This document shows positions 1-6,380 of a stretch of 12,121 nt of DNA, piece after piece; the stretch's first letter is position 1, and each line of letters opens with the position of its first letter. Source of the DNA: an uncultured Erysipelotrichaceae bacterium (GTDB lineage: Bacteria; Bacillota_I; Bacilli_A; Erysipelotrichales; Coprobacillaceae); NCBI GenBank assembly GCA_900544435.1, contig UQVG01000037.1, positions 1-12,121 of the forward strand, read 5' to 3'. A model generated the notes under the pieces. The model saw only the letters and a program-made list of their open reading frames with translations, did not search any database and was not told where the DNA came from. The position numbers and the translations under genes are program-made.

Positions 1-93
1 TGTAATCTTTCTTCCTAATTTAACGATTTTCTCTCTTGGAGGGTTATCATGCTTATGGTTAGCATTCCACCCCTCATATTTTTTCATACTCAT
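1..93 (-). CDS. Unidentified protein, N-terminal fragment (gene runs off the window)
   Basis: Thirty-one open codons read leftward from an ATG at 93 to the window edge, with no stop. A purine-rich ribosome site (AAGGAGAAGG) lies 6-16 nt upstream, and a TATAAT box at 135-140 gives it its own promoter. The visible N-terminus is polar and basic and includes KYEGWNANHKHDNPPREKI. I do not recognise the family. A second ATG two codons in (at 87) is an alternative start. The fragment is too short to assign a function; it is called a real gene because of the promoter, ribosome site and start arrangement. Confidence 0.55.
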   Translation of the reverse strand, partial: MSMKKYEGWNANHKHDNPPREKIVKLGRKIT

Positions 94-134
94 TTATATT
101 TCCTTCTCCTTCTACTCTTTTTAGCCAAAAGTAC

Positions 135-174
135 ATTATAGATTAATTATACATTAATAAATTTATTAATGTAT
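135..174 (-). promoter_or_regulatory. Promoter with overlapping 26-bp perfect palindrome (putative operator)
   Basis: A leftward TATAAT lies at 135-140, 42 nt upstream of the start codon at 93. The region where a -35 box would sit (about 158-163) lies inside a perfect inverted repeat at 149-174, with half-site ATACATTAATAAA and its exact complement. No good -35 match is visible. A perfect palindrome on a promoter is what a dimeric repressor site looks like, but in sequence this AT-rich it could also be a hairpin or chance. Confidence 0.4.
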
Positions 175-242
175 TGTTTAGAAAACATTTGTTGAAAAAA
201 TGATTATTTTTTCACATAAATTTAGACATTTTGTTTCTTTTG

Positions 243-273
243 CTTAAAAATAAAAGGAGACTTTTCATCTCCT
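243..273 (-). terminator. Intrinsic terminator of the PPOX-family gene
   Basis: Read leftward, AGGAGA (268-273), a 7-nt loop and TCTCCT (255-260) form a perfect 6-bp stem followed by TTTTATTTTT. The stem begins inside the stop codon of the PPOX-family gene. Confidence 0.75.
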
Positions 274-874
274 AGCTATTATCTTTTCTTGCTTTTCTAT
301 CAGCAATAATATCAGAAATATCAAATGGTACTTCATCATCTTCTTGTTCATAAACATTTAAAAATGGAACATCTTCTACACTTCTAAGTGGAAACTCTGA
401 TTTTGCAGTCACATCTTTTAAATCACATTCAATAACCCCAATATATATACCTGGAATAACTTTTCTTTCACTCAATGGTTTAATAGCACGATCATTACAT
501 ATATAAAGCAAATTATAACCTTTTTCCCATGTTTCCGGATCATCTTTATAATCTAACATCTTCATTTTCCCTTTAGCAATCACACTACGATAATCATGAT
601 AATGTCCTTTATATTTCTTATCAGGAAAATCATTAAAGATACTAAATTCAATACATACTCTTGGATCTTTCTTTAATAATTCAGCTTTCTTTCCTACTTT
701 CATAAAATGTGTATACACATTTAAATGCGTATCTGTCATTTCAAACCCAAAACTCATTGGTACAACATAAGGAAAACCATCTTCATCATTCATTCCCACA
801 TTAATAATATTCATTTCTTGAAGCATAGCTTCTATTAGTTTATAATCGACTACTTCTCTTTCAAATCGTCTCAT
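272..874 (-). CDS. Pyridoxamine 5'-phosphate oxidase-like (NimA-type) flavoprotein
   Basis: The 200-residue product fits the PPOX-like split-barrel family related to NimA 5-nitroimidazole resistance proteins, which are cytoplasmic flavin-binding redox proteins. Visible family features are the start MRRFEREVVD, the GFPYVVPM strand (about 33-40), the THFMKVGKK segment (55-63) that normally contacts flavin phosphate, and the DPRVCIEF strand (70-77). A GTG at 883 would add three residues, but GAGGTG at 881-886 overlaps that GTG and sits 6 nt before the ATG at 874, so ATG 874 is chosen. The gene is monocistronic, with its own promoter at 893-920 and terminator at 243-273. The substrate is unknown, and family membership alone does not prove drug resistance. 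Confidence 0.8.
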   Translation of the reverse strand: MRRFEREVVDYKLIEAMLQEMNIINVGMNDEDGFPYVVPMSFGFEMTDTHLNVYTHFMKVGKKAELLKKDPRVCIEFSIFNDFPDKKYKGHYHDYRSVIAKGKMKMLDYKDDPETWEKGYNLLYICNDRAIKPLSERKVIPGIYIGVIECDLKDVTAKSEFPLRSVEDVPFLNVYEQEDDEVPFDISDIIADRKARKDNS

Positions 875-892
875 TTCACTCACCTCAATTAC

Positions 893-920
893 ACTATACT
901 TTGTTTTGTTTTATTTTCAA
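893..920 (-). promoter_or_regulatory. Promoter of the PPOX-family gene
   Basis: Leftward TTGAAA (915-920), 16-nt spacer, TATAGT (893-898). The predicted start near 886 gives a very short leader that begins at the ribosome site, which supports the ATG at 874. Confidence 0.6.
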
Positions 921-924
921 ATGA

Positions 925-953
925 CTTTCAATAAATGAAAAATATCTTATAAT
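925..953 (+). promoter_or_regulatory. Probable promoter of the small ORF at 970
   Basis: A perfect TATAAT lies at 948-953, with only a weak -35 candidate (CTTTCA, 925-930, 17-nt spacer). It is divergent from the promoter at 893-920. The start would fall near 960, at the ribosome site. Confidence 0.4.
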
Positions 954-969
954 ATTTTTGAGGTGTCAT

Positions 970-1182
970 ATGAATACATTAAAAATACAAATCAAACCCT
1001 ATTATCAAAATAATCCATTTCATTTGAAAGATGATCAAATACATTGTTTATCTACTAATAAAGATGAAGAAGAAATCCAATTACTTCTTAAACAAATGAA
1101 TCTTTCTAACTATACTGTATTTCTTCAATTAGATATGGAAAATTATACTTACGGTTATCTACATACATCATCTAATAAATAA
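970..1182 (+). CDS. Small hypothetical protein, probably truncated by an in-frame stop
   Basis: The 70-residue product is of no family I recognise. The ATG at 970 is chosen because GAGGTG (960-965) lies 4 nt before it; an upstream TTG at 958 has no ribosome site. The protein is hydrophilic, without signal peptide or membrane segment, and ends in YGYLHTSSNK. After its TAA the same frame stays open for 29 more codons (1183-1272) with strongly coding-like, acidic and aromatic content, so the ancestral product was probably about 100 residues. The gene stands alone between divergent promoters and a hairpin at 1336-1368. It may be a nonsense pseudogene, or the stop could be a sequence error. Confidence 0.5.
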   Translation: MNTLKIQIKPYYQNNPFHLKDDQIHCLSTNKDEEEIQLLLKQMNLSNYTVFLQLDMENYTYGYLHTSSNK

Positions 1183-1272
1183 TACGATTTATTTTATTAT
1201 AATGACTTTGATGATTATGAAGACGAAATTGAATTTGGTAGTAACACTTGGATTAAAATGATGACAAAATAA
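1183..1272 (+). other. In-frame open extension beyond the TAA at 1180-1182
   Basis: Twenty-nine codons in the same frame as the preceding small gene, ending at TAA 1270-1272. The translation is rich in Asp, Glu, Tyr and Phe (for example FDDYEDEIEFGSNTW) and looks like a protein C-terminus rather than untranslated AT-rich DNA. There is no start codon or ribosome site of its own before Met 26, so it is best read as the cut-off tail of the upstream ORF. Confidence 0.45.
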
Positions 1273-1297
1273 CGTAAGATATCGTTTTGACACTCTT

Positions 1298-1337
1298 TCG
1301 GTGGTCATCTCGGTGGTCATCTCGGTGGTCATCTCGG
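1298..1337. repeat. 12-bp tandem repeat, 3.3 copies
   Basis: The unit TCGGTGGTCATC occurs three times without a mismatch (1298-1309, 1310-1321, 1322-1333), followed by a partial TCGG. It is clearly richer in GC than its surroundings. It lies between the small ORF and the hairpin at 1336-1368, and its last bases are the start of that hairpin. It has no spacers, so it is not a CRISPR array. Confidence 0.9.
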
Positions 1338-1371
1338 CATATTATAAAAAATAATTTTATAATATGCCTTT
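1336..1371 (+). terminator. Long perfect hairpin, probable terminator of the small ORF
   Basis: A 14-bp perfect stem (GGCATATTATAAAA at 1336-1349 and its complement at 1355-1368) encloses a 5-nt loop. Only three T residues follow on the + strand, so termination would be weak or the hairpin has another role. The minus strand has no T-run after it. Confidence 0.5.
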
Positions 1372-1402
1372 GCATTCTGCCATCATATATTTTATTAATT
1401 CT

Positions 1403-1440
1403 AAATTAAAAACCCCTTGGTTGAGAATTCAACCTTGGGG
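1403..1440 (-). terminator. Intrinsic terminator of the lysine operon
   Basis: Read leftward, CCCCAAGGTTGA (1429-1440), loop ATTC, then TCAACCAAGGGG (1413-1424). The GGTTGA and CCCC segments pair with one A-A/A-A internal mismatch. A TTTTTAATTT tract follows. It begins 13 nt after the lysA stop codon. Confidence 0.85.
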
Positions 1441-1452
1441 TATGCTTATATA

Positions 1453-2751
1453 TTAATCTACATCATACGCTACTAAATCATCAAAAGTTTGTCTACGAAT
1501 AACTTCTTTAGAATGACCTTGGTATGTAAAGACAACAGCAGGTTTTGGTAATTGGTTGTAGTTAGAAGACATTGAATAATGATAAGCTCCTGTAGAGAAC
1601 ATTGCAAGAATATCTCCTGGTTGAGGATCTTGTAACATAATATCTTTAATCAAAATATCTCCAGATTCACAGTTTTTACCAGCAACTGTTACTAAATGAT
1701 CTGCTTCTTGTCCTGCTTTGTTTGCGATAACAGCATCATATTTAGCGTTGTATAATGATGAACGAATGTTATCTGTCATTCCACCATCGACACTAATATA
1801 ATCTCTAATATCTCTAATATATTTATAAGAACCAACTGTATATAAAGTAATACCGGCATTACCTACACAATAACGTCCTGGTTCTACTAAAACCATTGGT
1901 CGTTTCATATCTCTTTTATCGAAACCTTTATAGATGATATCCATGATTGTAGAAACAACATCATCGAATTCTAGCGGATGATCACTTGCTGTATATTGAA
2001 TACCAAAACCACCACCAGCATTTAATTTATTAATAACAATTCCAAAGATATCATAAATTTCATAAGCGATATCTACGAATTTATTCATCGCAAGTACATA
2101 AGCTTGAATTTCTTCAATTTGACTTCCTACGTGACAATGAATTCCATCGAAATTGATATGTGGTGCATCAATAACTTTTTTAATTGCTTTTAAATATGTA
2201 TTATCATGACTTGAAAAACCAAATTTTGTATCTTTAGCTCCTACACGAATATAATCATGTCCACCAGCATAAACACCTGGTGTGATTCTGACCAAACCAT
2301 TGACCATAACATTTAATTTTGAAGCAATTTCTTCAACAAGTTCAATTTCATAGAAATTATCAATAACGAAGTTTTCAACACCGTTTTCTAATGCATATTG
2401 AATTTCTGAAGGTAATTTGTTATTTCCATGGAAATAAATCTTTTTAGGATCAAATCCTGCTTTTAAAGCAACAGAGATTTCTCCTGCACTGACGCAGTCG
2501 ATTCCAACTCCATATTCCATAGCTAATTTATAGATTGCTTTACATGAAAATGATTTTGAAGCAAATAGTGGTAATGTATTTTCATATTTATCAATCATTT
2601 TTGTTTTTAATGTATTAAATTGTTTTCTAATATGTCCTTCTGACATAACATAGAGTGGTGTTCCATATTGTTTTACTAAATCAGTTGCTTTCACATCATC
2701 TATGTATAAATCGTTTCCCTTAATTTGTGCAAATTCAGTTTGTAAAACCAT
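1453..2751 (-). CDS. lysA: Diaminopimelate decarboxylase
   Basis: This PLP enzyme decarboxylates meso-diaminopimelate to L-lysine, the last step of the pathway. The 432-residue length is normal for the family. An alanine-racemase-type barrel with the PLP lysine K66 in FASKSF occupies the first part. HVGSQ (207-211), the glycine loop GGGFG (246-250), EPGR (290-293), the active-site CESGD (361-365) and YHYSMSSNYN (390-399) all appear in the expected order. The start is ATG 2751, with AGGGAG in the intercistronic gap 7 nt before it. It is the last gene of the leftward operon, 11 nt after dapB and before a strong terminator, so it falls under the lysine riboswitch at 4975-5137. I see nothing missing. 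Confidence 0.97.
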   Translation of the reverse strand: MVLQTEFAQIKGNDLYIDDVKATDLVKQYGTPLYVMSEGHIRKQFNTLKTKMIDKYENTLPLFASKSFSCKAIYKLAMEYGVGIDCVSAGEISVALKAGFDPKKIYFHGNNKLPSEIQYALENGVENFVIDNFYEIELVEEIASKLNVMVNGLVRITPGVYAGGHDYIRVGAKDTKFGFSSHDNTYLKAIKKVIDAPHINFDGIHCHVGSQIEEIQAYVLAMNKFVDIAYEIYDIFGIVINKLNAGGGFGIQYTASDHPLEFDDVVSTIMDIIYKGFDKRDMKRPMVLVEPGRYCVGNAGITLYTVGSYKYIRDIRDYISVDGGMTDNIRSSLYNAKYDAVIANKAGQEADHLVTVAGKNCESGDILIKDIMLQDPQPGDILAMFSTGAYHYSMSSNYNQLPKPAVVFTYQGHSKEVIRRQTFDDLVAYDVD

Positions 2752-2762
2752 TTCTTATCTCC

Positions 2763-3506
2763 CTAATAAAGTGTTTTTAATGTAAATAAACCAGTTTCTT
2801 TATCTTGCAAAGCTTTTGCTGCAGCTAAAGCACCTTGAACAAAGACATCTTTAGATAAAGCTGTATGTTTAATTTCAATAATTTCATCTAACCCAGCAAA
2901 CATAATTTCATGTTCACCAAAAATTGTTCCACCACGAAGTGCTTGAATCCCAATTTCTTCTTTTTTTCTTTTTTCATGAAGTGAACTACGATCATAAACA
3001 GGTGTTGTTTCTTTGATTTCATCTTCCATCACTTCATATAAAAGTTTTGCTGTACCTGATGGTGCATCAATTTTTTGATTATGATGTTTTTCTAAGATTT
3101 CAATATCATAACCATTATCATAGAATTCTTTAGCAACTTGTCTTAAGATTTTAGTCACCATTTGAATTCCAAAGCTTGTATTATAAGATTGGAAGATAGC
3201 TATTTCTTTAGAAGCTTCTTCAATCTTATCTAATTGTTCCTTAGAAAAACCAGTTGTTGCGAAAACAACTTTTGTTTTATTCTTTTTAGCATAAGCTAAA
3301 ATATCATCAAGATTGTTTGGATGTGAAAAATCAATAATCACATCCGCACGATCTTGAACTTCTGTTAAATTACTATACATTGCTTCTGGTGCTTTTTCAT
3401 CAAATTCATAAGAAACAACACCAATTAAATCAAAACCTTCTTTTTCTCTTAATTGATGAGCAACTTTTTTACCCATCAAACCATATCCATATAATAATAC
3501 TTTCAT
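2763..3506 (-). CDS. dapB: 4-hydroxy-tetrahydrodipicolinate reductase
   Basis: This enzyme reduces the DapA product with NAD(P)H to tetrahydrodipicolinate. The 247-residue protein has the N-terminal dinucleotide loop GYGLMG (7-12) and the family signature EKHHNQKIDAPSGTA (139-153), with catalytic-site H141, H142 and K145, plus RGG (191-193) in the substrate domain. The reading frame is open 60 nt further upstream into dapA, but that extension has no family features; the ATG at 3506 begins MKVLLYGYG, the canonical first strand. It starts one base after the dapA stop, and no good ribosome site is visible, only TTGGGG. Translation is therefore probably coupled to termination on dapA. Confidence 0.96.
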   Translation of the reverse strand: MKVLLYGYGLMGKKVAHQLREKEGFDLIGVVSYEFDEKAPEAMYSNLTEVQDRADVIIDFSHPNNLDDILAYAKKNKTKVVFATTGFSKEQLDKIEEASKEIAIFQSYNTSFGIQMVTKILRQVAKEFYDNGYDIEILEKHHNQKIDAPSGTAKLLYEVMEDEIKETTPVYDRSSLHEKRKKEEIGIQALRGGTIFGEHEIMFAGLDEIIEIKHTALSKDVFVQGALAAAKALQDKETGLFTLKTLY

Positions 3507-3507
3507 C

Positions 3508-4401
3508 TTAATACCCCAATTTTTCAAATTCATCCATTGCATCAAATAATGCTTTTTTATTTTCATCAGTTGTTGTAATTAATGGTAATCTTAAATGTTC
3601 TCCACAAACACCCATTTTAGCAAGAGCTGCTTTAGGCATAATTGGATTTACATCAATAAATAATAAACGTGAAATAGGATCTAAAGCATAAGCTAATGGT
3701 TGAGCTTCTTTAAGATTTCCTTTTAAGATAAGTTGTGTTAATTTTTCTACTGCTTCTGGATATAAGTTAGAAGTTACAGAAATAACTCCTTTTCCTCCAG
3801 CTGCCATAAATGGAAGAATATTATCATCACATCCTGAATATAAATCAAAATCTAAATCAGCTGTTTTCGCTAATACTTCCATAGCATAAGCAATGTTATC
3901 TGTAGCATCTTTCATTGCTTGAATATTTTTATGTTTAGCAAGTTCTACAACAGTATCAACCGAAATATTTAATCCAGTTCTTCCTGGTACATTATATAAA
4001 ATCATTGGAATATCAACTGCATCAGCAATTGTTGTATAATGTTGAATTAAACCTCTTTGACTTGTTTTATTGTAGTAAGGTGTTACGACAAGAATCGCAT
4101 CTGCTCCTTTTTCTTTAGCGTAACGTGCTTTCTTTAAAGCTGTTTGTGTATCATTTGAACCAGCTCCACAAATAACTTTAACACCAGTTCCTTTCGCAAG
4201 TTCTAGTGTCATATCTAATAATTTAAATTCATCTTCAATCGTAATAGTAGCTGTTTCACCTGTTGTTCCATTAACAAGTAATGCTTGTACACCACCATCG
4301 ATCATTCTTTGAACTTGTTTTTTAAATCCTTCAAAATCAATGTCTCCATTATCAAACATTGGTAATACAAGTGCTACTGCACTTCCTTCAAAAATTGTCA
4401 T
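3508..4401 (-). CDS. dapA: 4-hydroxy-tetrahydrodipicolinate synthase
   Basis: This enzyme condenses pyruvate with aspartate semialdehyde, the committed step towards diaminopimelate and lysine. The 297-residue TIM-barrel protein has the GTTGET loop (45-50), the catalytic tyrosine in LYNVPGRTG (Y136, substrate-binding R141) and the Schiff-base lysine K164 in QAMKDATDN. The start is ATG 4401; its ribosome site GAGGAGG lies inside the last codons of the upstream ACT gene, with only 2 nt between that gene's stop and this start. dapB follows after one base. It is controlled with the rest of the operon by the lysine riboswitch. Confidence 0.97.
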   Translation of the reverse strand: MTIFEGSAVALVLPMFDNGDIDFEGFKKQVQRMIDGGVQALLVNGTTGETATITIEDEFKLLDMTLELAKGTGVKVICGAGSNDTQTALKKARYAKEKGADAILVVTPYYNKTSQRGLIQHYTTIADAVDIPMILYNVPGRTGLNISVDTVVELAKHKNIQAMKDATDNIAYAMEVLAKTADLDFDLYSGCDDNILPFMAAGGKGVISVTSNLYPEAVEKLTQLILKGNLKEAQPLAYALDPISRLLFIDVNPIMPKAALAKMGVCGEHLRLPLITTTDENKKALFDAMDEFEKLGY

Positions 4402-4403
4402 AT

Positions 4404-4880
4404 TTATTTATCCTCCTCGATATGAAATCTTTCTTTTAATAATTGAATTGCTTGATCTAAATTTTCTTTATCAATAACTAAAGAAATAGTTCTTTTACTT
4501 GTTGTAATTTGATAAAAATGAATATTAGCTTGTCCTAAGACATCAAATACTTCAGCTGCTAAACCTGGTGTTGTTTCCACCAATTTTCCCCCAACAGCAA
4601 CTTTAGCGTATTTTCTAATTTGATAAATTTGAATTTGTTTAAATTCATCTTTTAATTTCATGATTGCTTGATTAAGTTTTAATTGGAATACTTGATCTAA
4701 AGTAATTTCAATTTGTACAAAATCATCAACAGTAACTTGTGAAATCATATCTACATTAATTTCTTCATCTTTTAATATAGAAAAGATTTTCGCAATCATT
4801 TTAGGATGTTTTGGTACATTTAATAACTTAAGTTGAATGATTTCTCTTTCACAACTTATGGCTTCAATAATATCGTTCAT
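4404..4880 (-). CDS. Free-standing tandem-ACT protein resembling the regulatory domain of aspartokinase
   Basis: The 158-residue protein consists of two ACT domains (about 14-80 and 90-153). The second carries the aspartokinase-type pattern VAVGGKL...TTPGLAAEVFDVLGQANIHFYQITTSKRTISLVID-like order, with the PG turn at 105-106 and TSKRTISLVID at 127-137. There is no N-terminal kinase domain. In Bacillus LysC an internal start gives a beta subunit of about this size, but here the upstream DNA is the riboswitch leader, so this is a separate gene. The likely role, inferred, is lysine or threonine sensing and control of an aspartokinase encoded elsewhere. The start is ATG 4880 with GGGAGG 7 nt upstream. 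It is the first gene of the riboswitch-controlled dap operon. Confidence 0.85.
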   Translation of the reverse strand: MNDIIEAISCEREIIQLKLLNVPKHPKMIAKIFSILKDEEINVDMISQVTVDDFVQIEITLDQVFQLKLNQAIMKLKDEFKQIQIYQIRKYAKVAVGGKLVETTPGLAAEVFDVLGQANIHFYQITTSKRTISLVIDKENLDQAIQLLKERFHIEEDK

Positions 4881-4924
4881 AATTTCCTCCCTATATTTTA
4901 TTCATCCTCTTATAAAAAGTGACA

Positions 4925-4954
4925 AATAAAAAATTGCAATGAGTATCATTGCAA
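4925..4954 (-). terminator. Riboswitch-controlled terminator (expression platform)
   Basis: Read leftward, TTGCAATGA (4946-4954), loop TAC, TCATTGCAA (4934-4942), then TTTTTTATTT. The 9-bp stem is perfect. The 5' arm segment CAATGATA (4944-4951) is exactly complementary to TATCATTG (4971-4978), the 3' side of riboswitch stem P1 and the bases after it, so an antiterminator can form when lysine is absent. Confidence 0.9.
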
Positions 4955-4974
4955 CAAAAAAATTCGTTATCAAT

Positions 4975-5137
4975 GATAGCTCCCCATTACCTTTAGATAA
5001 TGACAGTTGAATAGGTCTTCCCTAGACACCCAAGATTATACCTCATGCAATAGATACAATCTTTCGGCAAGTGCTCCTCCTTCATTACCTTGTTGCATCA
5101 AATAATAATAATCTCATAACATCTTGCGCCTCTATCT
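4975..5137 (-). promoter_or_regulatory. Lysine riboswitch (L-box) aptamer
   Basis: Read leftward, the leader shows the conserved lysine-aptamer elements in order: GATAGAGGCGC (P1 5' strand and core), GGAGGAGC, GCCGAA, a G-rich segment, ACTGTCA and GGGGAGCTATC closing P1. GATAG (5132-5136) pairs with CTATC (4975-4979). The length of about 163 nt is normal. Known members bind lysine and switch expression off. The downstream terminator and lysine-biosynthesis genes fit that. The 364-nt gap between the ACT gene and the rightward Spx-like gene is filled by this element, its terminator and two divergent promoters. Confidence 0.96.
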
Positions 5138-5149
5138 TTATTTGAATAG

Positions 5150-5178
5150 ATTTTATCACATCTTTAAATAGTATACAA
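5150..5178 (-). promoter_or_regulatory. Promoter of the lysine operon
   Basis: Leftward TTGTAT (5173-5178), 17-nt spacer, TAAAAT (5150-5155), with an upstream TG one base before the -10. Predicted start near 5143, about 6 nt before the riboswitch P1 stem, which is where an aptamer transcript should begin. A TATACT at 5170-5175 is a weaker alternative -10. Confidence 0.6.
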
Positions 5179-5194
5179 TAATAAGCCTTATTAT

Positions 5195-5223
5195 TTTTCA
5201 TTTAGAAATAATTTTGATATGAT
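5195..5223 (+). promoter_or_regulatory. Promoter of the ArsC/Spx-like and phospholipase genes
   Basis: TTTTCA (5195-5200), 17-nt spacer, TATGAT (5218-5223). The start would be near 5230, just before AGGAGG (5232-5237) and the ATG at 5244. It is divergent from the lysine operon promoter. Confidence 0.55.
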
Positions 5224-5243
5224 GAACATAAGGAGGGATATCT

Positions 5244-5591
5244 ATGTTATTTATTTGTTATCCAAAATGTTCTACATGTAAAAAAGCTAAAAAGTTCTTA
5301 ACTGATCATCAAATAGAATTTGATGAAAGACATATTGTCGAAGAAAAACTAAGTAAAGATGAATTAAAAGCACTTTATTTAAAAAGTGGTTTACCACTTA
5401 AAAGATTCTTTAATACATCAGGTAATCTTTATAAAGAAAAACATTTAAAAGATGTTTTACCTACTTTAAGTGAAGATGAACAATTAGAACTACTTTCTAC
5501 AAATGGAATGCTTGTAAAAAGACCTATATTAGAAACAGAAGATAAAGTTCTTGTTGGTTTTAAAGAAGATCAATATAAGGAACTTCTCTAA
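5244..5591 (+). CDS. ArsC/Spx/YffB-family thioredoxin-fold protein
   Basis: The 115-residue protein has the redox pair CSTC (C9, C12) at the end of the first strand, the NTSG turn (57-60) and the conserved KRP (92-94) in MLVKRPI, all typical of the ArsC/Spx fold. Members are cytoplasmic: arsenate reductases, glutaredoxin-like proteins, or Spx, which binds the RNA polymerase alpha subunit. The length and the NTSG-to-KRP arrangement fit the ArsC-like/YffB branch at least as well as true Spx, and no arsenic genes are nearby, so a specific function is not assigned. AGGAGG lies 6 nt before the ATG. The TAATG junction overlaps the next gene by one base, implying translational coupling. Confidence 0.8.
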   Translation: MLFICYPKCSTCKKAKKFLTDHQIEFDERHIVEEKLSKDELKALYLKSGLPLKRFFNTSGNLYKEKHLKDVLPTLSEDEQLELLSTNGMLVKRPILETEDKVLVGFKEDQYKELL

Positions 5592-6355
5592 TGCCTGCTG
5601 GATATACGCATTATTGTTTTGGTAAAGATGTTTATAAACATCTAGATGATCAAAATATTAAAGATTTATTACTTAGAAATGAAAATTGTTTTTTAATTGG
5701 TCTTCATGGTCCAGATATTTTCTTTTATGAAAGATGGAATAAAATAGCAAGAAAGATGCATCAAGAAAAAGCCAATACTTTCTTTGAAAAGGCACAAGAT
5801 ATTATTCAAAGTGAAGCACAACTTGCTTATATTCTTGGTTTTATTTGTCATTATTTATTAGATAGTCAAATGCACCCTTATATTAAAAGGATGATTAAAA
5901 ACACAAATATGGATCATTTTGAAATAGAATCCGATTATGACCGTCTTCTTTTAAAAAGAAATCATCAAGATCCATTACATAAAGAAATCTATGAACATAT
6001 TCGTTTTAAAGAAAAAGAAATATGTACTATTCAATCCTTTTTCCCTGAACTTTCTTATGTAGATATTGAAAAAGCTCTTAAAGGATTAAAAAGAATTGAT
6101 CATTTATTAAAAGCCCCTAGCTTTTTAAAAAGAGGACTTATTTATGGATGTTTCCATCTCACATTCAATTTTCATAAACTTCAAGGTTTGATTATTAATT
6201 ACCATCATAATAAAGAAATGGAAAAATATAATGATATTCTTGATAAAATTTACCAACAAGCATTAAAAGAATCTCTTATTTATCTTCCTTTATTTATTCA
6301 AAACTATAAAAAACACGCTCCTTTACCAGAGCGTTACTACCATAACTACAAATAG
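5591..6355 (+). CDS. Zinc-dependent phospholipase C family protein
   Basis: The 254-residue product matches the zinc-dependent phospholipase C/S1-P1 nuclease-like fold. Candidate zinc ligands appear in family order: H7 in GYTHYCFG, H39 and D42 in LHGPDIFFY, H57, then H87, D91 and H95 in FICHYLLDSQMHPY, and H109. There is no signal peptide, so unlike the secreted clostridial toxins it probably acts inside the cell; its substrate is unknown. The start ATG shares one base with the stop of the upstream Spx-like gene, so both are one transcription and translation unit. The stop codon lies in the 5' arm of a terminator hairpin. The 3' end of the gene also encodes a terminator on the opposite strand (6306-6334). 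Confidence 0.8.
   Translation: MPAGYTHYCFGKDVYKHLDDQNIKDLLLRNENCFLIGLHGPDIFFYERWNKIARKMHQEKANTFFEKAQDIIQSEAQLAYILGFICHYLLDSQMHPYIKRMIKNTNMDHFEIESDYDRLLLKRNHQDPLHKEIYEHIRFKEKEICTIQSFFPELSYVDIEKALKGLKRIDHLLKAPSFLKRGLIYGCFHLTFNFHKLQGLIINYHHNKEMEKYNDILDKIYQQALKESLIYLPLFIQNYKKHAPLPERYYHNYK
6306..6334 (-). terminator. Opposite-strand terminator inside the phospholipase gene
   Basis: Read leftward, ACGCTC (6329-6334), 8-nt loop, GAGCGT (6315-6320), then GTTTTTTATAG. It is a canonical terminator for the convergent flavin reductase-like gene, whose stop is about 45 nt upstream, but it lies within the last codons of the phospholipase gene. Confidence 0.65.
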
Positions 6356-6380
6356 TGCATCAAACGATGCACTATTTTTT
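6351..6380 (+). terminator. Convergent terminator after the phospholipase gene
   Basis: AATAGTGCATC (6351-6361), loop AAAC, GATGCACTATT (6366-6376) and four more T residues. The perfect 11-bp stem starts within the phospholipase stop codon region. On the minus strand only TTT follows, so it works best rightward but may slow both polymerases. Confidence 0.85.

Noticed and set aside
1298..1337. Tandem repeat as a miniature CRISPR array
   Set aside because: The units are 12 bp and directly abutting, without spacers. No CRISPR array was seen anywhere in the window, including next to the csm genes.
1298..1353. Frame through the 12-bp repeat reading as repeated Ser-Val-Val-Ile and ending at a TAA
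   Set aside because: There is no start codon with a ribosome site, and a TGA closes the frame just upstream at 1262. The open frame is a by-product of a repeat whose unit is a multiple of three.
5244..5591. Naming this gene spx or arsC
   Set aside because: The CxxC, NTSG and KRP features are shared across the ArsC/Spx fold. Neither an arsenic operon nor other context separates the two.
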